This document shows positions 47,794 through 60,154 of a stretch of DNA of 64,000 nucleotides, one piece after another. A program made the position numbers and the translations under genes. The stretch's first letter is position 1. Every line of letters starts with the position of its first letter. The notes below the pieces were generated by a model. It had not been told where the DNA came from, did no database searches, and saw only the letters and a list, made by a program, of their open reading frames with translations. Origin of the DNA: Reticulitermes speratus (taxonomy: Eukaryota > Arthropoda > Insecta > Blattodea > Rhinotermitidae); contig JAJKFL010000005.1 of assembly GCA_021186555.1 (NCBI GenBank), positions 44,015,635 through 44,079,634 on the forward strand, given 5' to 3'.

Positions 47794-48048
47794 CTCTTTC
47801 CCGATCACCTTGATTGGCTGCTGATTGGCAGGAAAAGGCCCACCGTTGGCCGATGTATCGACCTTCACCGTTGATTCTCTCTTCTCGCTGCCAGATCTTC
47901 GTGCAATCCTAACACTAGACCACTTGTAAGAACGGGATTCGGTGGGTTCGCGGTCCACGAGTGAGGAACGCTTACCATACAGTTCGTACTTGAGGCTACC
48001 GCCCTTTTTGCGGTTTAAGTCACTGTGGATGATGGCAGGCACCTCCAG
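47794..48048 (-). CDS. sei: Candidate N-terminal cytoplasmic exon of sei
   Basis: An 85-codon open stretch ending KVIGKE is followed by a good donor (GAG then GTAACT at 47793). It is preceded by an ATTATTTCAG acceptor at 48049-48054. Both borders are phase 0, which matches the phase-0 acceptor of the S1 exon (GTA CTG TCG at 26736), giving [14 protein letters not shown]. The composition is hydrophilic and basic (Arg, Ser, Lys rich), as in the poorly conserved linker between the N-terminus and S1 of ERG channels. I recognise no domain in it and it does not resemble vertebrate ERG linker sequence by eye, so the assignment rests on open frame, splice signals and phase. If it is right, the next intron is 21 kb. 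An ATG lies upstream in the same open frame at 48084 (MAECKMETALFQ), so it could instead be a first coding exon reading straight through the putative acceptor. Confidence 0.55.
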
Positions 48049-48769
48049 CTGAAATAATGCTGTCTCCATCTTGCACTCAGCCATTAGGACAAGTAGCAAC
48101 GGTCGTGAAAATGTTCATAAGAGTCCATTTATGGACCAATATTTGACACGTACGTCACTGATAATTGTAGTACATTGTTAGGTAAATACAGCCCGAACTG
48201 CAATGTTTCTAGTTCCACTGTTGCACTCGTACGCCAGAAAAAAGACCGCGAATATTCCATGATTATTAATGACACAATGTGCCATGCAGCATCAGCATAC
48301 GTACTCTTGTTGCGATCTGACATGCTAACAGCGTATAAAAATAAACAGATAATGTAGAAGCTCTCTCAAATATCCAATTTGCCTTTCACACTGCGGACCG
48401 AACAGAGAACACCCAAACACGCTATGAATTTCATTCCGTGCTGTTGCCAATACTTGCGGTAGCCACGGCTGCTAAAACGACATGCAAGTATTCCAGTGGA
48501 GTTCTTGAATGCGATTTCAAGCCTAATTCCCAAACTTTCTTTCACTTGCATCAAAAAATTTTACTTACGTGATTTGGGTGTTATTCCATGCCTTCTTTAA
48601 CGTTTTCATTAGTACATAATGCGAGACTGACAAGGGTAGTAAGAATATATTGAAAGAAGAACGAGTATTTCTGCCCGTTGTAAAAAAAAAAGCTGAATTT
48701 TTACTCACCATTTAGGGCAAACAGACAGACAAATTGACAATAAGCTGACAACTCGCTAATTGCGCCGCA

Positions 48770-48995
48770 GTTGATTAAAATCCCGAACACACACATCGAT
48801 TGTGGTCGTGTGTCTGGAAGCCCCGATTCGAGCACCGTGATGCAAGCGAGTAATTGCAATTATCAACCGTGCCATTATTTACGGTGAATGATAAGCCATG
48901 AAGACATACAGGTATTGGCAAGTGATGCCTACAACGGGAACCGAACACCGGCCAGCAGGTCACATTAGTGACTTAAATGTTAGAGCTATCCAAAG
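48770..48995 (-). mobile_element. SINE-like tRNA-derived fragment
   Basis: The minus strand shows TTTGGATAGCTCTAACATTT (A-box like) and GCCGGTGTTCGGTTCCCGTT (B-box like) about 35 bases apart, then an unrelated body. Single degraded copy; limits approximate. Confidence 0.35.
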
Positions 48996-49268
48996 TGCTG
49001 TCATGTAAATCTCTCTCTCTTTCTCTCGTTTGTGACTTCTTTGGTTTTCGTGCACTTCGAATCATCCGTGTCACTCTGCACCAGCAGGAGGGCGACTTGG
49101 ACTTTATTCGGTATCATAGACAACAGCAGCTCTAAATGGAATGTAAATGACAAGATGAGATCTAAAATTTATTTGTTAAGACATAATATGCCTGAAAAAA
49201 GAAATTTTGGTTTTTCAGTGTTTCTTTCTGTAACGGTTAAAACGCGACGGATCGCCAGGCAGGAATTA

Positions 49269-49407
49269 CAGACCTCAAAGCCTTCCTTCTACGTTCATTA
49301 ATACAGACCTTAAAGCTTCCTTCTCTGTTCATTATTAGAGACCTTAAGGGTTTCTTCTCTGTTCAATATTAGAGACCTCAAGGTTTCCTTGTCCGTTCAT
49401 TGCCAAC
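49269..49407 (+). repeat. 34- to 35-bp tandem repeat, four units
   Basis: Four units begin with AGACCT (near 49269, 49304, 49338 and 49372), each AGACCTYAARG then TTYCTTCTCTGTTCATTA with small changes. They are clearly diverged from each other. Confidence 0.8.
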
Positions 49408-50299
49408 AGGGCACAATGTCAGGAGTTAATTTACAGTGTAAGAAGCACTCAGCAGTGTTGCATATTGTCCACGTTTAACGTAGGAAAGCAGCAGATTCAA
49501 ACCCTGACACTTCTTTGAGGTGCTCATAAATGGATAAAGATGTGAACTTCACGCTGTTCATTCAGTTAATTTCGGGCGTTTTTAGGGCGTCTATAGTAAC
49601 TGGCCGGCAGTAAGATGCCGCTATCAACAACCGTCTTATCACAAACTATTGTCCACGTGTCACTCACCACGTGACAATCAGGGCTGTTACGCTTAAATAC
49701 AGGCTAATTCATGGTTCAGAGTCCTTATGGGGAAGCTAACAGTCGCTCAGTTCGTCGACAAATTCAATGCATTGTATGAAACATGGAACTTCATTACCGT
49801 GTTCACAACAGCTCGCCACTACACCTTATCCTGAGCCAGGCGAATCCAATCCATATAATTTCACCATATTTCCTTAGGATCCACTTTCCTACTCCTTCAT
49901 CCACACTTTGGTCTCTCAAGTGGTATTATCCCGTAAGGAGTTTTGCTATAATACTACACGCATTCCTCATGTCTCCAACGCTAAAGAACTGAGACTTAAA
50001 CATTTCATGTTATTTACAGCCACTAGGCATGGAATGGATTTTGTCAGTCCCCGCAGAGCCATTTGCAGAGTATGGGGTGTTCTCTGTAGGTTCGTAGAGA
50101 TTCAACCTAGTCAAAGCGTTATTCTCCTGCACTTGTTGCTTGCTTTACTCACAGGCCCTTTTTCATTTAGATCATTTATATAAACATGAATGGAATGGAT
50201 GACCGTGAATGATGAACTGGGAAGGAAGTGGTGGTGGCCTAATGTAGTATTAGAAAATCAGAAAGGGTTTAGAAAAATGAAAAGTAAATGTCGGTTACA

Positions 50300-50520
50300 A
50301 CAGCCGGCAGGTGGAAGGCAGGAGCCAGTAGACTCGCCTGTCACTGGATCCCACGCTAAATAGGCCCGCCTGCAATTGAGTCCTATTGTGAAACAACTCG
50401 CTTGCCAGTGAACGGCCTCGCCTACAGCTTGACTCTATCCGAAGAAGCTCGCCTACCAGTAAACCCTATCCTGAAAAAAAACATGCCTGCCACTGGACAC
50501 TATCCTGCTGAACAGGCTTA
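50300..50520 (+). repeat. Degenerate tandem repeat
   Basis: Blocks of CTCGCCTGCCAGTGGA followed by CCTATCCTGAAAAA recur at irregular 35- to 50-bp spacing (near 50333, 50365, 50397, 50447, 50483), strongly diverged. Confidence 0.5.
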
Positions 50521-51104
50521 TTCTAAAACACACATTCATACGCTCTTACTTTCTCTTCTATTTAATGGTATTCTCACACCTACACCTGGTTTCCCATGCG
50601 TGCTACATGTCCGTCGGCACTGATACAGAGACACTCTGTGACGCACAGTCGCCAGTTACACCCCGGTCGCACTGAACTACCCTCCGGCAGCTGCGGGCGT
50701 CAAACAACGGCTCCACTCTGCGCACGCGCCCTGCACACCCACACGTTACATGCAACAACAGCACATGGTACTCACAGACTTGGCGCTGTTTACCGTTCCG
50801 ATGTGTTAATAAGACGACGGATGCTCGATCTTGGACATTCTGTAAGCGATCACGTCTTCCGTTACCTGTTCTATGTCGTCCCGTATAAGCAGCTATAGGC
50901 TTTGCCATTGGTCGATCCACCATCCAATAAATCGAACTGATAATTTTATAGACTCGGTTAATTACGTCTATTACCGGAAATTACGTCATGTACTAAGGTA
51001 TCGATAAAGAAAGCAAGACCTGTCAGAGCTCTGAAGCCTGAAGTTCATTTAAATGTTCAGCTCTTGACACACAGAAACACTGCTTGTCGATTACAAAAAC
51101 CAGC

Positions 51105-51240
51105 AGGTTAATGCCATTCATGAAAAAAATAGCTTTTTATTGTGAGAATCATATAAAACACATAAATGAAATCTGTGGGGAAAACGTAGCGCTGTCAAAT
51201 GTTGAAACAGATGGTTCATATAATAACTACGGAGATTAAA
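51105..51240 (+). repeat. Dispersed repeat with CENHIKHINEICGEN motif
   Basis: The plus strand reads CENHIKHINEICGENVALSN then VETDGSYN. A related motif is found at 54475..54585 (NIxIHYVGKTQN region) and, on the minus strand, at 46552..46740 (YWENYCTQIHFVGKC). Likely an old transposable element. Confidence 0.5.
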
Positions 51241-52118
51241 TAATTATCAGTTCATAAAGAATCATATGAAACACATGCACGCATCTCGCTGCGCTACATG
51301 GCGGACTGTGGGCGTCACACACATGAGCACACTGAAGCCCACTGAACCCTAGAAAAATCAGTGGAATAAGTTCACTGCACGCTACGAGGAACAAAAGAAC
51401 TCTCAGTCAGGCAGAAACTTCAAGAGTCTAAAACATGCGAGTCCAGTGAGCGGGATATTGGCTACTAACAGAATCAGGGCAGTCGTCTTAAAGAAGAAAC
51501 ACACTGGCCATTAACATCACCATAAAGGCTTCGGATACAGAGCTACAGTTATTTCATTATCCCTAACGGCTAATGCCTTGCATAACAATGCTGCACAATA
51601 TTGTTAGTAGGAGTATTTCGACAGCTGTTCACGTACGCTGGCTTGTAAAACAACAGAACGGCCGATATTACCATACAGTTCACCCGGATACTGGCTGGTG
51701 CCAGAAATTCGAAGGCTTTGACATACATATTCAGGGAGCCCTCACGGAACCTCAGAAAATGTCTATCAAGCAAAGAAGGAAATATGTATGACACGGTACT
51801 GTTTGGCTGAAATGATTGGCTGATTATTCTAATAACGACATGCATCAACTATTGAATTTTATAGTCATTCATTCTTTCGTCTCTGCTGCTTTTCTCTAAT
51901 TAAGGAAAAAATAACCTGCCTTATAGCTATCTAAGTTGATTTACGTCTTGATTTTGCAAATTCAATATCGACATCATTTACAATAAAAACTCGGGAACAT
52001 CCCGAGTCCGTAAAATCTTATCAAAATACCTCCACAGGCCTTCATAGAACGGTGCTCAAACAGAGGAGCAACGTTACATTTAAGCTTATTTAAATGGCGC
52101 TTCAAAGTAAAGGGAAAT

Positions 52119-52747
52119 ATGAATTCCATAAGAACAATACTTCTCGTCATAATGTGCGATAAACACCACGCTCAGACAAATATATTCTCGGCGACAGTCT
52201 GGAAGGAAAAGACGGTATGTTCTCTAAACGTCTGGCCGGTTAGCAGCTTTGAGTTACGTAGAGAGCCTACTGATACACCTGAGACAGTCACGCAACTTGG
52301 ATCGCTATGGCAACAGGCTGATGCAGTGCATTACTCGCCCACACACACAGCAACGTCGTCAGCTTTGCCTCTTTTTCAACATAAATATATGCTCCAGCAG
52401 GGTAACTTAATCTCTCCAAAAGCAAACTTCGCGATATTGCATATCTCGTCATGTCTGCTGATCATTCGTCCCTTACTGACAGACAGACATCGGTCCGACA
52501 GTTTGGTACGTCAGTTCCATGCCTGTATGTTGTCCAGAACCTGCCCATTGCCCAGTATCCTGAGTTTGCACACAATACATCTCGTAATTCTCGTTGCGAC
52601 GTTAAGTTTTGTAAACAATTGTGTGACAGAAAGCCTCCAGTAAAGGAAGTAGCGACTTGTGATACGACTGCGGGAATTTCATATAAAGCTAAACTGTTCA
52701 GTTTGGAAAGACACCTTGGTGACCCCGCAGTTAGGGGTTCATTCTGA
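52119..52747. other. Open frames without recognisable product
   Basis: A 174-codon plus-strand frame (52119-52643) overlaps a 98-codon frame (52451-52747). Neither shows a domain, signal peptide or clear composition, and codon choice is not distinctive. I think they are chance frames, but the longer one is the longest non-repetitive frame outside the channel and mobile elements. Confidence 0.3.
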
Positions 52748-54474
52748 TGACAAAGAAATGAAACTATTCCCCCTCTTGTTTCTTACCGCGGACCTAGCAG
52801 AGAGCACCCAAACTTATCACAAAATTTACTCTATGTTTTGCGAATATGAAAGGCAAACACAGCTGTTGAAACAAGTGATAGTACTGCGGCAGAGTTTGTG
52901 AATGCGATTCGGATCGTCATTAGCAATCTTTTCTTTTCAATTACATAATTACTTTCATTTCTCAAATTAAATTTTATTCCACCTTTAAAGTATAAAAACA
53001 AACACATACTTTGATACTGACATAGAAAGCAACCATATTCCGGGAGACGAAAGGGTACTTCTGTTTCTTATGTATATAAACAAATTTCTTTAAAATTTAA
53101 TCAAAAATCCTTTTCTTGTATTTAGGCAAAGCATTAAAAATTTCGAAAAATTTTGTAAATAAAATTTGCAGATATTAATAACGTGCACAATCTGTCACGT
53201 GCAAACTTTAAGAACGACGCAGCTTTCTGTAAAGAATAAGTAAAGCTATGCTTCATTAAAGCTGCGAGTATGTTGGAACAACATAAACAAAAATTAAATT
53301 TCCCCCACCTGGTAACACTCAAATATAAAATGTAATAAAAGTGCTATCCGTTGCTTCATAGCTGAAACGAGGTGACGGACGATTTGCAGCGATGTAATAA
53401 TGTTCGGCAGGTGTCTCCAGCTCGAATCCTTAGCTGATATAGTACGCTATTCTGGGCGAGACAAGCTATTCCACGTACTTCTCACCGCCTTGCCTCATCA
53501 CTCCAGCAAGCCACCTCAACAATCAGACACACCAGTCGTGAACACGTTGGTCAGTACCTACCGCAATTGACAGTCGCCGACAGACGTTGTGTGAGGCTCA
53601 CATCGCTTACGTATTTGACAACGCTTTTTAATCTTGAAGTTCGTCTAAAAAATGCATAAAAGTTGTTCATCGTAAGGTGTGCCAAACTTTATGTGTTAAT
53701 ATATGAGTAATTTTGGATAAAAAATGATTTATCAACATATAACCGATTATAAACCGCTACATTGCTAAGAGCATTTTAATTTTTCAATATATTGTACGAC
53801 CGCAGCGAACCATGGAGTTCGATGGCCGCATAAGGGGAAATAATGTAATCATCAGAAAGGTAAACATTTATTATTTGACACGCGCAGAATTGTGCCTACA
53901 AGAGAGTGGAGGTCATTTTAAAGAGTAATTAGTGTAACATTAAATGACGTTCTTTGATGTCTTCTAATTAAAATGATATATTTTTCTTCGACGCTATAAG
54001 GTAATTATGTAAACTAACATAATTAACTCGGTAACGTAACCAAAAACTGATGTCTTTTTTTTCTGGTATTATCTGACACATAAATCCTTTCGATGTTGTA
54101 CCTAAGGTACGGCAAGACTTAACTGCTGCCTTTGTTTTGTGGTGTTACAGGACACATGTTGTACAGTATGTCAAGACTTAATGGATATCTTTCTTTTGTG
54201 GTGCTATCTCACACACCACTTTATTTGTATGTGTACAGTATGATAAAACATAGGCCTATGTATTGTAAATTTTTCGGTTGCAGCCACGTATAACAATAAA
54301 ATGCTCGTAGAGATTTAAAGGTTGATAATTGGGCATATGTTTATATAACATTTTTTACTCAAAATTACTCATAAAATAACATCCTGAAGTTTGACACACC
54401 TTATTCAGAACACTTTGTATATATATGTATATATTATTTTCTCATCTCACAGAAAACATCGCGTCACAACAAAC

Positions 54475-54600
54475 ACAAACCAGTCAATGCTGCGCAGGGA
54501 AGTAACTGCTGTTTCCGTCAGCATCACAGGAAACATATAAATACACTATGTGGGCAAAACGCAGAATATTTAATGTTAAAGTAGGTGGTACATACAGTTG
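54475..54600 (+). repeat. Dispersed repeat related to 51105
   Basis: Reads, with stops, MLRREVTAVSVSITGN and IHYVGKTQN followed by a GGTYS stretch, in the same order as CENHIKHINEICGEN ... DGSYN at 51105. Confidence 0.4.
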
Positions 54601-55029
54601 CCACCTTACTTGTAAGGGTTAATTATCGGATAAGACGTTGTGGCGTACGTTACAAAACAGTTGTCACAACCAAAGAGACTGAGAGGCACATAGGCCCTTC
54701 TATGTCTGAAATCTGCTGCGAGAGAGATAAAACAAATGAGAACGCTCCTAGCGGTACAGGAATGAGAGTAACATTGAACCAATTGTTCGCGTGCAGAAAG
54801 GGTAAAGGGGGAGGGAGGGGGGTAATGTCACCTGTATGGCGTAAAGATTCCTGTCATTTCAACGGTTGTATCCCTGGAGAAAAGAATGTAATCTGCAGGT
54901 TCAGCAGATGGGGCACTTCTGCATTCAAGCCCTCTGAACAACGGAATGACCATCACCGCTTCTCCTTGTAACCTTTCATAAGGGGGCCGTCTATAAACGA
55001 CTTTAAAGAAACTTCGTATTTCCAGCGCG

Positions 55030-55280
55030 GACAAGTACATTAAAACCCGGAATCGCTCACTCTGTACGACAAGGAAATCGGGGTTCCATTCGCGACGGGA
55101 TAAATTTTTATCTTCCCCGCAGCGTCCAGAACGTCTCTGGCGCCTACACAGATTCGTATCCAAAGGGACCGGGATTCTTTCGCAGGGGCATGAAGCTGAA
55201 CAGTCAACAGAGGTTAATAATGCGTGGAGATATACCTCCGCTCTCCTACTACTTCAAGGTGTAGCGCTTAATTAGAACAG
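55030..55280 (+). mobile_element. Degraded family-C SINE
   Basis: Contains ATCGGGGTTCCATTCGCGAC (B-box remnant), then GTCCAGAACGTCTCTGGCGC, AAAGGGACCGGGATTCTTTC, AACAGAGGTTAATAATGCG and GGAGATATACCTCCGCTCTC. These occur in the same order as the family-C body at 38371. Confidence 0.6.
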
Positions 55281-55779
55281 AAATAACATTTCTTCCTTCG
55301 TATATAAAAACTTCTTGACTCTAACGAGACACCTTACAAAGCGTTGGGAAGTTTTCGTCACCTAACTTGAATGTACGGGTTCAAATGAGAAGGCTCAGTT
55401 CGTAACTGTAGCCCAACATGTCAGTGAAACCAGTGTGAGGTTCGAAAGCATGGAAATTGCCAGCCGCAGTTGTTCGTTCACAGACATATCATGCGGGTCG
55501 CAGTAATACAGAAGCAGCTAGCAGCTCGCCGTGCTGTAGTGGCAACTTCTCCGCCACAGCTACGCTGCGGGTTGCGGCAACTCCGGGCTGAAACATCTGA
55601 GACAAACTGATAGACAGCAAAACGGCGGTGTAACAGAGAAAGTACCTATAAATACCACAGAGAATGAAAGGGAAAGATGTAATTAAACATTCAGCAGGCA
55701 CTAAAATTAAGATGACAAAAGGAAGACATAAACAGGAAACGAGAAAAAAAACTTGAAACAGTAAATTACGGGAATAAAA

Positions 55780-55890
55780 TAGGCATAAAGACAAAACACA
55801 ATCACAATATCTGAATTTCTCACAGAGATGAATATGAAGATTACGGTCCTGTGGGATGTGACGTCGTGCACTAAGACATCTACCAACCAA
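55780..55890 (-). repeat. Dispersed repeat of the FWDVTPC type, 3' part
   Basis: The minus strand reads CLSARRHIPQDRNLHIHLCE, corresponding to the end (YQTTRRHIPEDxNLH) of the same repeat as at 33112. Confidence 0.6.
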
Positions 55891-56689
55891 ACTACATGGC
55901 TTTACATCCTATAATATCATAACTGCAACAGAGAAAATAACTACAGTAAAGAAAAAAACGACGGCGGCCATGGTCCGGGCGACGAAGAAACAGACGGCAG
56001 AAAAGAGAAAGCAGCGACAAGAACGAATCAAACTGAAAGTGGAAGAAAAAGGAAATATATGGGAAAATGGCAACGACAAGACGTAGGGGAAGAAGGGAAC
56101 ATATAGAGAAAACACCTAGTTGGCTGCGTGTGGGGGGGGGGGGGAACTGAAGTACACAAAGGTAATTAGCTGCTTCACAGTTGGTCCACATGCAAAAAGA
56201 GCCGCTGCAACCTGCTGTGGCCGCTTTGAAGTGCAGCAGCCTGAAGCTAACCACAGGCCTTTGAATACTTGTACACTGCAACACCAGAAGATCTGCAGGT
56301 TGTTTTGAAAAGGCTTTCTGCTTTCATGTCGCACCTGGTAAACTGCAGAAACAAGTTGAATCTACCAGCATTACACGTCATTGTATCGAAAAAGAAAGAA
56401 TGTCTACTACTCTAATCGACAAGCAAGCACTGAACTGAAGAACAAGACGGCATGTGTACGCATTGTTGTTTGTTGTTTGTTTGTCCCTGTCGCTCCAACG
56501 CGGAGTATAGGGGCCTCCTTTCGGAGGTTTCTATGGTCATGTACGTTGATGTAGTGAGTGACCAGCCCACTGACCGCACAAGTTCTACTCAATCCTGATG
56601 TGATTGCCAGAGCCATCTGGCAGGCATTCAGGAGACTTAGGGTGAGAAATGGCCGCTGAAATTTGCTTACGAAACATTTCTATTCATGC

Positions 56690-56855
56690 CCGTAAGGTTC
56701 TTTTAAATGCCGTAAATCTACGACATGGGACCGACGGCTTTACTTCCCCTCCGAAGGAAGTGGTGCTCCGGATTTTTATCGCCCTTAAAAATCCATCGAA
56801 CCCGTGAACCTTGGGTCCAGTGGCAAGCACGCTAACCACTAGTCCACCGAGGGCG
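56690..56855 (-). mobile_element. tRNA-derived SINE (minus)
   Basis: Minus-strand head CGCCCTCGGTGGACTAGTGG then TTAGCGTGCTTGCC (A box) and AAGGTTCACGGGTTCGATGG (B box). The body AAGGGCGATAAAAATCCGGA follows and it ends near the AAAGAACCTTACGGG stretch. A tRNA-like head alone, not a functional tRNA gene. Confidence 0.65.
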
Positions 56856-57479
56856 ACATGTGTACGCATAGCGTAAACAATTTTAGCTCGTGCAGTAAGT
56901 TCTGTTTTTTCGAAACCCGTTAAGACTCACCACAAAAAGTGTACTGAGAACAAAATGCCTGTCCCTAATTCACATTAATACACATGGTTTGTTCGAAACA
57001 CTTTTCGCTTCCACACGCCCGAGACAGGCGCATAAAAACTTTTGGACCTTCATGTCACTCTCAGCGACGTTGCCCAATTTCAACAAAGTTTTGAATGCTT
57101 CGACAAATTTTAGCAAAATTCTGCACTACAACATTTCAATGAACAGCTGTTCAGTGATTATAGCATAGTTTCAGCGACATTATTTGCCACCTACGGTAGG
57201 AGAATCTTACAAACACGTGTAAGAAATATTTGTTTTTCATTAAAAGTTCCAAATATGGCGACGGCCCAAAACTTGTTGTGTTATGGATGACGACGACTTT
57301 TCAGTTAAAAGCGACAAAACTATGTCTAATGTTCACACTTGTTGCACTCTGCGCCAAGCAGCCACTCGCTAAAACGAGCTGGCCAACAAATAATTCCACT
57401 TGCGGTTCAATCCTTCATATAATCGTTTTCAAACTGCTTTGTTATGGTTAAATTCGTTTTAATAACGTAGGTCTGAATA

Positions 57480-57720
57480 TTACTGATTCCTGCAATGTGA
57501 TACCGTGATGGGTGGCAACGTCCCAGTGGAGCATACTACTTCATTCTTCAGAGTATTCTTACTTTTCCTAGCTGAAGATTGATTCAGCAGGTTCCCCAGA
57601 AACGCTGACAAACTACGCGATGTCACGATCCGGAAGGTGGTGACAGTTATACTACCCGCCCCCATTACAACTTCAAATCGTACTGCGTGTTTTCTTCTTA
57701 ATCTCATCCCTGCTCTTGTT
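57480..57720 (-). repeat. Dispersed repeat of the RFEVVM type
   Basis: The minus strand reads VRFEVVMGAGSITVTTFRIV, then TSRSLSAFLGNLLNQSSA and VVCSTGTLPP. This is a relative of the RFEVLTAV repeats with a different middle part. Confidence 0.55.
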
Positions 57721-57892
57721 CACGTACATACTCGTATATATTCCTGTGTGGTTAGGCTTCCAACGTCTGGCCAGTGGTGCAAACACTGGGCACTTCGTCT
57801 TTTATAAATGATAAGGAACGCAAGTCGAGTCGGCATTGTGTGTTAGGTACGAGTACTCGCACGAACATGATATTCATGCAGTTTTCTTTTCA

Positions 57893-58055
57893 TGGATCAA
57901 CAGCCCTAGTGGGCCAGGGCCTCTCGTAATCGAGGCTTCACAATTGCACTCAGGCACACCACACTCGGTATGACTCCTCTAGACGAGTGATCGGCACATC
58001 GAAGAGACCTCTACCTGACCACCACACACAAAACACTCAAAAGAGACAAATATCC
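57893..58055 (-). mobile_element. Family-A SINE, 5'-truncated
   Basis: The body and tail match the copies at 4431 and 21142: on plus ACAGCCCTAGTGGGCCAGGG, GACTCCTCTAGACGAGTGAT and AGAGACCTCTACCTGACCAC. The tRNA-like head is missing beyond about 58055. Truncation at the 5' end is usual for LINE-mobilised SINEs. Confidence 0.75.
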
Positions 58056-58390
58056 AGGCGTTACGTTAGGCCCAAATATTATCATTATTGCTGAGGAAAG
58101 CTGATTGGGCGTTGTCTATGATCTGACTAATATACAAGGTTCTGAGAACTCTACGTTTCAGCCTCTGCTCTTTATCATAATCATATAAAAAGTAAGATTG
58201 AAACCTAATCAGTTGGGAAAATTAAAGCTAACCTTCAATACGTCTGTTTAAGAGGCCCAATTGAGAAGGTTTCTTACTCCCCCTCTCTTTTTTCATGAGG
58301 ACGGAGACACATCCAGCCTTCGAAACTTCGTGTTACTTACAATGTTGCATTTTAATCAATGGTCAAAGCCCAAGTGTGTGCCGCAGTAGT

Positions 58391-58391
58391 T

Positions 58392-58427
<36 letters not shown>
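58391..58427 (+). repeat. GTA trinucleotide microsatellite
   Basis: About twelve (GTA) units. Confidence 0.9.
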
Positions 58428-59604
58428 TATCAATGTTACCACATTTCAAAATCATGCTACAAATTTTCGTTATACAAATTTTGTAAACATTAACGCAAAA
58501 GCAGCTATTTTCAGCCAAACATGACCGACTTTAAACTCGGATTATCATCAACCACCTACGCAGTCAAGTAGCGCCTAATGCAACAATTCCGACACAGGAC
58601 ACTCCAATTTACAATCGACGCCTTACGACCGCTATAAGTCATTGCGACGTTCTGTTCCATTTTATTAAACTGCCACCTAGCCTATATCACAGATAATAAA
58701 ACTGTCAGCAGAGATTACGATGAGCTTCCGAGCTTAGTGGAGGGACACGACACAAAATGCAAGCGGCAACAATAGGCTTACACCAGAGAGTGGACGGGTT
58801 TAGAAGATTGACGACACTGTGGACAAAGATCCCTTAATTCACCTGCCTCCACGGTGATTACCCTAATAACATCCAGCGTTAACAGCCAGCAACAGGAAAT
58901 TAGAAACAGTAATATTAACACTGTAACGCACATTCCTACCAATAGCTTCCGTTCAGTATACTCATTTCCATTTGTGTTTCTTTACAGGCGACTCGCCAGC
59001 ACATATGTTTGCTTTATGCCATTATTGCAGTTAATATATGCAATCCATTTCCAACACATGGCCCTACTTCAATGACATTGTAGTGGCAATATACTGATAA
59101 TGTTGGCCAGAACACTCATCACGGTGTGTAACAGAAGCTGCTACTTCAGAATCTTCTCACCAGCCACTCAAAAAATATAAATGTTTGTAGATGGTCCCAA
59201 CCAACATGAAGTTGCCTCAGTAGCGCGACTCAGGGAAAGTCATTGCTGCTGCGAGCCCCTACTAGATAGACCATCTGCACGTGTGATGTTGTTTAACAAC
59301 AAGAAACAGGTGCTTATGCCGCAATGTCCCTTAATATTGCACCTTGTATTCCTGAAGTGAATGTTAACATAGTACTTGCCGAAGCCCAAAATCAAGAAGT
59401 GTTTGCAGTCATGGGCTATGTGTTTCGATCGTCGACCAAAAAGGGGCACATGTGTTTTCTGCGCAAGGAACGGCAGACGTATTCCCCAGAAATCTGCCTG
59501 TGTTGAGGAAAAAGCTGTGTATGTGTGTATGTATGTGTGTGTGTGTGCATAAACATCATATTAAACTCCGTCTATGTGCGTCGGGGGGGTGGGGGGGGGG
59601 TGTT

Positions 59605-59985
59605 GGATGGATGTGTTCGAGCGACGGACCGAAAAACGTTCTGTAATGGATGTGTTCGAGCGCCGGACCGAAACACGTCGTAATGAGGTGAGCGCCGGAC
59701 CGAAACACGTTCTGTAATGGATGTGTTCGAGCGCTGGACCGAAACACTTCTGTAATGGATGTGTTGGAGCGCTGGACCGAAACACGTTCTGTAATGGATG
59801 TGTTCGAGCGACGGACCGAAACACGTTCTGTAATGGATGTGTCCGAGCGCTGGACCGAAACACGTTCTGTAATGGATGTGTTCGAGGCTGACCGAACACT
59901 TTCTGTAATGGATGTTGGAGCGCTGGACCGAAACACGTTCTGTAATGGATGTGTCCGAGCGCGGACCGAAACGCGCTTTGTAATT
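59605..59985 (+). repeat. 39-bp minisatellite, about ten units
   Basis: The unit is GTAATGGATGTGTTCGAGCG followed by CYGGACCGAAACACGTTCT. The copies differ at the C/A and G/T positions and some carry small deletions. Since 39 is a multiple of three, each frame is repeated unchanged and long frames exist on both strands (minus-strand SITERVSVRRSNT repeats). A poly-G run (59583-59601) precedes it. No flanking coding evidence. Confidence 0.9.
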
Positions 59986-60154
59986 CCTACGTTCTTGTAG
60001 GAGCATAAACCCAAATATTCTGTACGAAGATCATACAAACTTTTTTGCAGTCTAAGCTGCTTGCTGTCCTGTGGAATATAACACGATGTAATCTGGTAGG
60101 TATTCGTGCTTTGTCTCATTCATTCAGATAGAAGCTCGAGTAATAACTCAGGCT

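Noticed and set aside
52119..52643. 174-codon plus-strand frame as a gene
   Set aside because: No domain, no homology recognised, overlapping competing frame; treated as chance.
55489..56334. Hydrophobic minus-strand frames (FFHFQFDSFLSLLSLFCRLF and similar)
   Set aside because: Purine-rich/pyrimidine-rich strand bias and a poly-G tract create hydrophobic translations; the 5' part is a dispersed repeat.
59556..60119. 187-codon minus-strand frame with SITERVSV repeats
   Set aside because: Generated by the 39-bp minisatellite; neighbouring frames are equally open and there is no conserved flank.
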